NCBI GenBank assembly: GCA_001642005.1
Contig: LWCA01000636.1
Location: forward strand, 1 to 21,573
Source: Intoshia linei
Lineage: Eukaryota > Orthonectida > Rhopaluridae
DNA: 21,573 nt
Direction: 5' to 3'
In this document: piece by piece, positions 17,400 to 21,573 of the stretch
How the letters are laid out: each line of letters begins with the position of its first letter
Numbering within the stretch: the stretch's first letter is position 1
Made by a program: the position numbers and the translations under genes
The notes under the pieces: model-generated
The model's database searches: none
Told to the model about the DNA's origin: nothing
What the model saw: the letters and a program-made list of their open reading frames with translations, nothing else

Positions 17400-18240
17400 A
17401 AATTCCATGTTTCTATTATAGTTTTTTGAGGGTGATGTTTTATCGCAAATTTTATTTTCAGAAATTGAGTCTTTCAAGGTTAAAAATCCAATTATCCTAT
17501 TTTAAAAATCAAAGCAGTCCTAGAATTATAAATATATATATATCAATCTGATAAAGATTTTAAAATTATCAACATTGTGATCAATTTCAAAATTTTATAT
17601 CTTCACGGCCAAAACCACAAATTACTCTTTTTTGTAAAAATTAAGAAAGTCTTATAATTGTATACAACATAAATTGTGGGATAGTTTTTAAAATCAAACA
17701 TTATCATAAATTGCAAATCGATTTACACGATCATAACCACAGATTACCTTTTTTTAAAAATTAAAATAGTCCTATCATTTTACAATTACAAATTAATAAA
17801 AAATTCCAATTCATAGTTATATCCAGTTAGCACAAATAAAAATTTTTAAATAATTAACTAGGCTTTTGACCCTGAAAGACTTAATTTCTGAAAATGAAAT
17901 TTGCGATAAAATCCAAGTCATTACAGTTTTTTCCGGGTGAAAGTAAGATAAATTTCAAACTCAGAAACTTACATCTTACCGGTCAAAAACACTAAGTATC
18001 CTTTTTTGAAAATCAAACGAATCCTATGGTTTAAAAGAATATACACTCTGATATAGATTTTAAATTCATGAACATTGTCATAAATTTAAATTTGAAATAG
18101 TTTTACCTTGAGGGTCAAAACCATACATTACATTTTTTTGAAAAAATGAAAATAGTCACAAAATTTAAAAAAAATGACAATTCATAGTTATCTCCGGTTA
18201 ATACACACAAATTTTTCAAAACAGACGTTATATTAAAATA
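17400..18240 (+). repeat. Family B tandem array upstream of the VPS10 gene
   Basis: Several degenerate units of roughly 130-150 bp share the order CAGAAACTTACATCTTnACGG, GGTCAAAACCACAAATTAC, CTTTTTTnAAAATTAAAAT, AGTCCTA, then a spacer ending near ACATTGTCATAAATTT. The same units fill 20690-21573 and occur once reversed at 9600-9790. The interval 17220-17400 holds no recognisable feature, although it should include the VPS10 receptor promoter. Confidence 0.7.
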
Positions 18241-18420
18241 TTACCCTTTATAATTACAAATTCTAAATACAGATTACTGAAAAGATTTTAAATAATAACT
18301 AATAATTAACGAAACCTTATTAAATGTTGAATTATAGTTGTATTGTTTTAATAAGAATCAAGATTAAAAAACAATGAAAAAATAATTTGAATTAAGTATA
18401 TAGAGCAGTAACAAATATAT

Positions 18421-18448
18421 CAAAATTAACGATATATTGTTAATTTTG
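18421..18448. repeat. Perfect stem-loop before the orphan gene
   Basis: CAAAATTAAC and GTTAATTTTG form 10-bp arms around an 8-base loop (GATATATT). It lies 58 bp upstream of the orphan gene's ATG, probably in its promoter or 5' leader. A+T-rich arms like this can occur by chance. Confidence 0.45.
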
Positions 18449-18505
18449 TTATTATACAAATGACAATAACTTAAATATACACTAAATAATTGAAAATTTG
18501 ACAAA

Positions 18506-19461
18506 ATGGCATATTTGACAATATTACACAATAAACCAACTAGTAGTGGCTATTCTAATAATAGTAAATTTTGTGAAAAAATCCGAGAATACACAAATTC
18601 ATCAAATTATAAATTCAAACCAATATTACCACGTTTAACTCGAGAAAAAATGATGAATTTGAATAAAAGATTACATGTATTAAAAAGAAACGATGCTTTG
18701 AAAGGTTAATAAATTAACATCTATAATATATAATAAAAATTTCGAAAAAATATTTTTGACCATTTGGGTGACCAAGAATTGTTAGAATTTAATTATATTA
18801 ATATTAGACTAATATGTAACATGTAATTTGGACTTATAAATTGAAAATATAATATAGATTGATATTCATTAAAATTAATTTAGAATTGGTGAAACGAAAA
18901 AAAATAAACAAAATTTCAATAGACTCATCAAATAGACTCTTCTCTGCATCAACAATCCAGAGATTGGGTGAAAAAAGTGATTTTGTAAAAAACTTTATAC
19001 ACCAGGAAAATAATAAACTACATAAATACGGATACAAAAATTACCAAAACAAAGAAATCAAAAAAATTTCAAACAGACTACACTCAAACAGAACAAACCA
19101 TTTACTATCAGTAAATTTAGATAACCATTCTAATGAAAAATCATTATTGATATGTTCAAAATTAGAAAATTGTTGTGAAAAAAATATTCTACTTTCAGAA
19201 AAATTAGTTCCAGTCCTAGACCACTTTAGATTCTTTAAAAATGTAAAAGCAAATGCCAATACAACCAGAGAAATATCTCAAAGAATTCACTCTAGGCACA
19301 CTGAAACGTGGCAAAATAAAATTGACAAGCGAATACCAACATTATTGTATCCACAAACTACGTTATTTATGAACAACAAAATATTAATCAAACAATACCA
19401 AAAAACCCACCTTCTTCCAAAACATTTTAATTTAGGTCGGACGGCAAAGTGGTATAATTGA
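18506..19461 (+). CDS. Unrecognised basic protein with RLHSxxT-type repeats
   Basis: Model: join(18506-18704, 18884-19461), 258 residues. The 179-bp GT-AG intron joins in phase and extends an open frame that has no good ATG of its own. I do not recognise the family. The protein is Lys/Asn-rich and strongly basic, with no signal peptide or membrane helix. A short motif recurs: RLFSAST (85-91), RLHSNRT (131-137) and RIHSRHT (200-206). The last two follow an Ile-Ser (ISNR, ISQR); a looser form, NKRLHVL, is at 53-59. Short Arg-Leu repeats of this kind occur in some microtubule-associated proteins, but that comparison is only a hint. A polyadenylation signal abuts the stop. The acceptor choice is the least certain part of the model. 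Confidence 0.65.
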
Positions 19462-19476
19462 AATAAAACATTTATT
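19462..19476. terminator. Back-to-back polyadenylation signals
   Basis: AATAAA on the plus strand (19462-19467) directly follows the orphan gene's stop. AATAAA on the minus strand (19471-19476) lies 42 bp past the KIF23 stop. The convergent genes therefore share a 56-bp gap and their 3' UTRs must overlap. Confidence 0.6.
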
Positions 19477-19517
19477 TATACAAGTTTAAAATTTAAAAAT
19501 CGATATTTTATCGCATT

Positions 19518-20304
19518 TTAAATACCGTGTCCTTCAACTGCTATATGACAACGATCTTCTGTATCAGTCCACTGACCATCAAATTCTGTTGGTTGTAAAT
19601 CTCCTTTAAATCGAATATGTTTACTTCCCGGTGATTCTGAAGTAATTTTATTCATTTGTTCAAAAACCACGGTACTACCTCCACAGTTGGTAGGTTTAAT
19701 AGAACCCTATGATATAAAAATAACAAAGAGTAATATAAATTATACCAGATAAATACATTTAGTATTGTATATTGGTCGATTAACTTGGTTTGAAAAAAAT
19801 AATAATCCTAATTTACCCAAAATTTAGTTGTAACATAATAAAAATTTTAATTTTAACGGGATATTCGATCTAGCAATATTTAAAGATGATACAATAAAAA
19901 TGGCCATTTTAAAAGTTTTATCAATTTATGATACATTATTCTAAATCAGTAAACGATATCTTTATATTTTTAAATTATTTTATTTGCCTTCTTAACATTA
20001 TTATTATTAGGATTAACAACTAAAAATATTAAACACATACCGTTATTATTTTTCTACTTATTTCTCCATCCGTATCTGTACCTTCATGAGTCAAAAGATA
20101 TTTGGAAGCAATTTTCGTATCTGCTACAGTGATATGACTTCTAGTAATAGATTTTTTCATTTTAGGTACCAATTGAAAATCTGTGTTTAGAAATTAATAT
20201 AATTCAAATTAGGAAATACCCAGCATACGCTTTGTCGGAGAATCATCATGATCGATCCATAAATCAGCCGACCTTGATCTCCTTTTTTTCATAGCGGGTA
20301 AATT
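19518..20304 (-). CDS. KIF23: KIF23/MKLP1 C-terminal region, partial gene
   Basis: Three 3' exons: complement(join(19518-19706, 20041-20180, 20220-20304)), 137 residues, phases 0 and 1 matched; introns are 334 and 39 bp. MKLP1 is the kinesin subunit of centralspindlin, which bundles central-spindle microtubules for cytokinesis. In order: KKRRSRSADLWIDHDD (MKLP1 RRRSRSAGDRWVDHK, a phospho-regulated segment); HITVADTKIASKYLLTHEG followed by TDGEI (family [21 protein letters not shown] and SDGEI); GSIKPTNCGGSTVVFEQM (GDIYKTRGGGQSVQFTDI); and WTDTEDRCHIAVE (WTDVETRCSVAVE). This is the ARF6-binding C-terminal domain. The motor and coiled-coil exons should lie to the right, probably outside the window. 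The final residues after AVEGHGI are shorter than in human. Confidence 0.92.
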
Positions 20305-20449
20305 CTAAATTAAAAATTTCATTTAATTCAATCAAATAAACTTTTCAGATATTAAAAACCTTTCTATTAGATTTAATATTAAACGATATTTAAAAATTGT
20401 TTCCCTAAACGTAAAAGGTTGCTTTAATTTGGTTATATTTACCAATTTC

Positions 20450-20615
20450 TTTCGTCTAATAGGGATTCCCACATTCTTTTCACAGCGGACCGGTAATAAA
20501 TTATAAAATTTATCGCGGACCATTAAAGCAACATTAAAAAAAGTTTGATAAAAAATTAACTTATATTAGTAAAAATTTTTCACAGACCGGTATTTGGGAC
20601 ACGCTGACTTAACAC
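20450..20615 (-). repeat. Possible hAT-like element fragment
   Basis: Contains CACAGCGGACCGGTAATAAA, then TCGCGGACCA and CACAGACCGGTATTTGGGAC. Repeated GCGGACC/ACCGGTA blocks are typical of degenerate hAT-type non-autonomous elements in animals. It lies just 5' (in gene sense) of the most upstream KIF23 exon seen here. Orientation and borders are uncertain. Confidence 0.35.
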
Positions 20616-20689
20616 AAGGCAGTTATAATTATCATTCCCTGTCAAGCTGGTTCTACCCTAATTTAACAAAAATTAAAAATACTTTATGA

Positions 20690-21573
20690 GAATTTACACA
20701 CCAGTCCTCAGTCAGATAAATTTCAAATCCAAAAATTGACATATTACGGTCAAGGACACAAACACATCTTTTTTAAAAAATGAAAAAACTAAGAGTCCCT
20801 GAAGTTTAAAAAAACATTCTGAGACAGTCCTAAAATTTAAAAAATTCACAATTAATAGTTATTTCCAGTTTCAATTTTACAAAAAAAATTTCAATCTCAC
20901 AAAGCTAAGTACACAAAAGGCATATTCAGAAATTTACAATCAAAAACACAAATTATCCCTTATTTAAATTAAAATGCAAATACTAAGAATCCCTCTATTT
21001 TAAAAAATGCATCTTCACAGTCGAAACCAGGCATTGTCAACCCTTTTTCGCTGTGGGTCTCTACTATGGTATTGCAAAAAAACCCATGGACCCCAAAAAA
21101 ATATATACATTACATCCATTACTTATATACAATTTAATGTGTACCAACTTGCTAATACAATTTTTCAAGAGTGACGCAACGTTACAAATTTTATTTTCCG
21201 AAATTGAGTTCTTCACGATCAAAGACCAATTTTACTTTTTTTAAAAATAAAATCAGCGCTAATATTTAAAAAAGTATATATTATGGAACGCGTTTGAAAG
21301 TCGTTACGATTAGTGTAAATCTTAACCTCAGAAACTTAAATATTCATATTCAAAACCCTAAATTAACCTTTTTTTGCGAAAATTAAAAAAGCCACAATTT
21401 TTATCCTTTACTTATATAAAAATAAACATCTGTGTGTTACCATTTATTTAAAAAATTGAAAGTCGTAGAATTTAACAAAACACTATTTCCTTTATGTTAA
21501 AAAAAATTAAACCAACAATTTAATAAAACATACATTCTGGGACGCGTTTTAAAATCATTAACATTGTCGTTAA
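20690..21573 (+). repeat. Family B tandem array to the window end
   Basis: Degenerate family B units continue to the right edge (GATAAATTTCAAATCC, TTACGGTCAAGGACACAAAC; later AACCTCAGAAACTTAAATATT and CAAAACCCTAAATTAACC). Around 21029-21110 an insertion-like block begins CAGGCATTGTCAACCCTTTT and contains GGACCCC, resembling the hAT-like end at 15159. If the KIF23 gene continues to the right, this array is in its intron. Confidence 0.65.

Noticed and set aside
20332-20523. Minus-strand 63-codon frame as a further KIF23 exon
   Set aside because: No MKLP1 similarity, and it runs into GCGGACC blocks typical of a transposon remnant.
1-21573. CRISPR arrays, bacterial operons or ribosome binding sites, tRNA or rRNA genes
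   Set aside because: The tandem repeats lack uniform repeat-spacer structure, genes are intron-bearing animal genes, and no cloverleaf or rRNA core was recognised by eye.

Overview
The window is eukaryotic nuclear DNA, very A+T-rich. By eye only about a quarter of bases are G+C. It comes from a bilaterian-like animal. Most of its genes are broken into exons, so single open frames understate them. Reading across GT-AG junctions with matching phase and continuous family similarity gives seven recognisable animal genes and one unrecognised gene: DALRD3, cystinosin (CTNS), a TBP-like factor of the TRF2/TBPL1 type, SKA1, a MIST1/dimmed-type bHLH, a sortilin-type VPS10 receptor, an orphan, and the 3' end of KIF23/MKLP1. 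TRF2-type TBP relatives and dimmed/MIST1 bHLH factors are animal genes, and TRF2 is regarded as bilaterian. Ultra-short introns of 36-57 bp and strong A+T bias suggest a reduced or parasitic lineage. Orthonectids and dicyemids are candidates only; the sequence does not prove it.

Layout, plus strand unless stated: partial repeat (1-67); intronless DALRD3 (422-1609); CTNS, eight exons (2024-4333); TRF2/TBPL1, five exons, minus (4901-6794); an 868-bp divergent gap with palindromes; SKA1, four exons (7663-11642), whose 2.2-kb third intron holds a pogo/Tigger derivative; a decayed Tc1-type DD34E transposon with both inverted repeats (11841-13317); a bHLH gene or relic with a GC-AG intron (13658-13893); the VPS10 receptor, two exons, minus (13936-17219), with a tandem-repeat array in its intron; a second repeat array (17400-18240); an orphan two-exon gene (18506-19461); the KIF23 C-terminal exons, minus (19518-20304), running off the right side; and more repeat array to the end.

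The genes do not form one pathway. SKA1 (kinetochore-microtubule coupling) and KIF23 (central spindle) are both mitotic. Cystinosin and the VPS10 receptor both belong to the endolysosomal system. DALRD3 is a tRNA-modification cofactor, and TRF2 and the bHLH are transcription factors. Gene pairs at 13893/13936 and 19461/19518 converge with only 42 and 56 bp between stop codons.

The most notable structure is the two-class intron population. Twelve introns are 36-57 bp. Seven are long (179-2196 bp), and the four longest hold dispersed repeats or transposons. One repeat family (here family A) is an array of roughly 115-bp monomers ending in a shared non-repeated tail.
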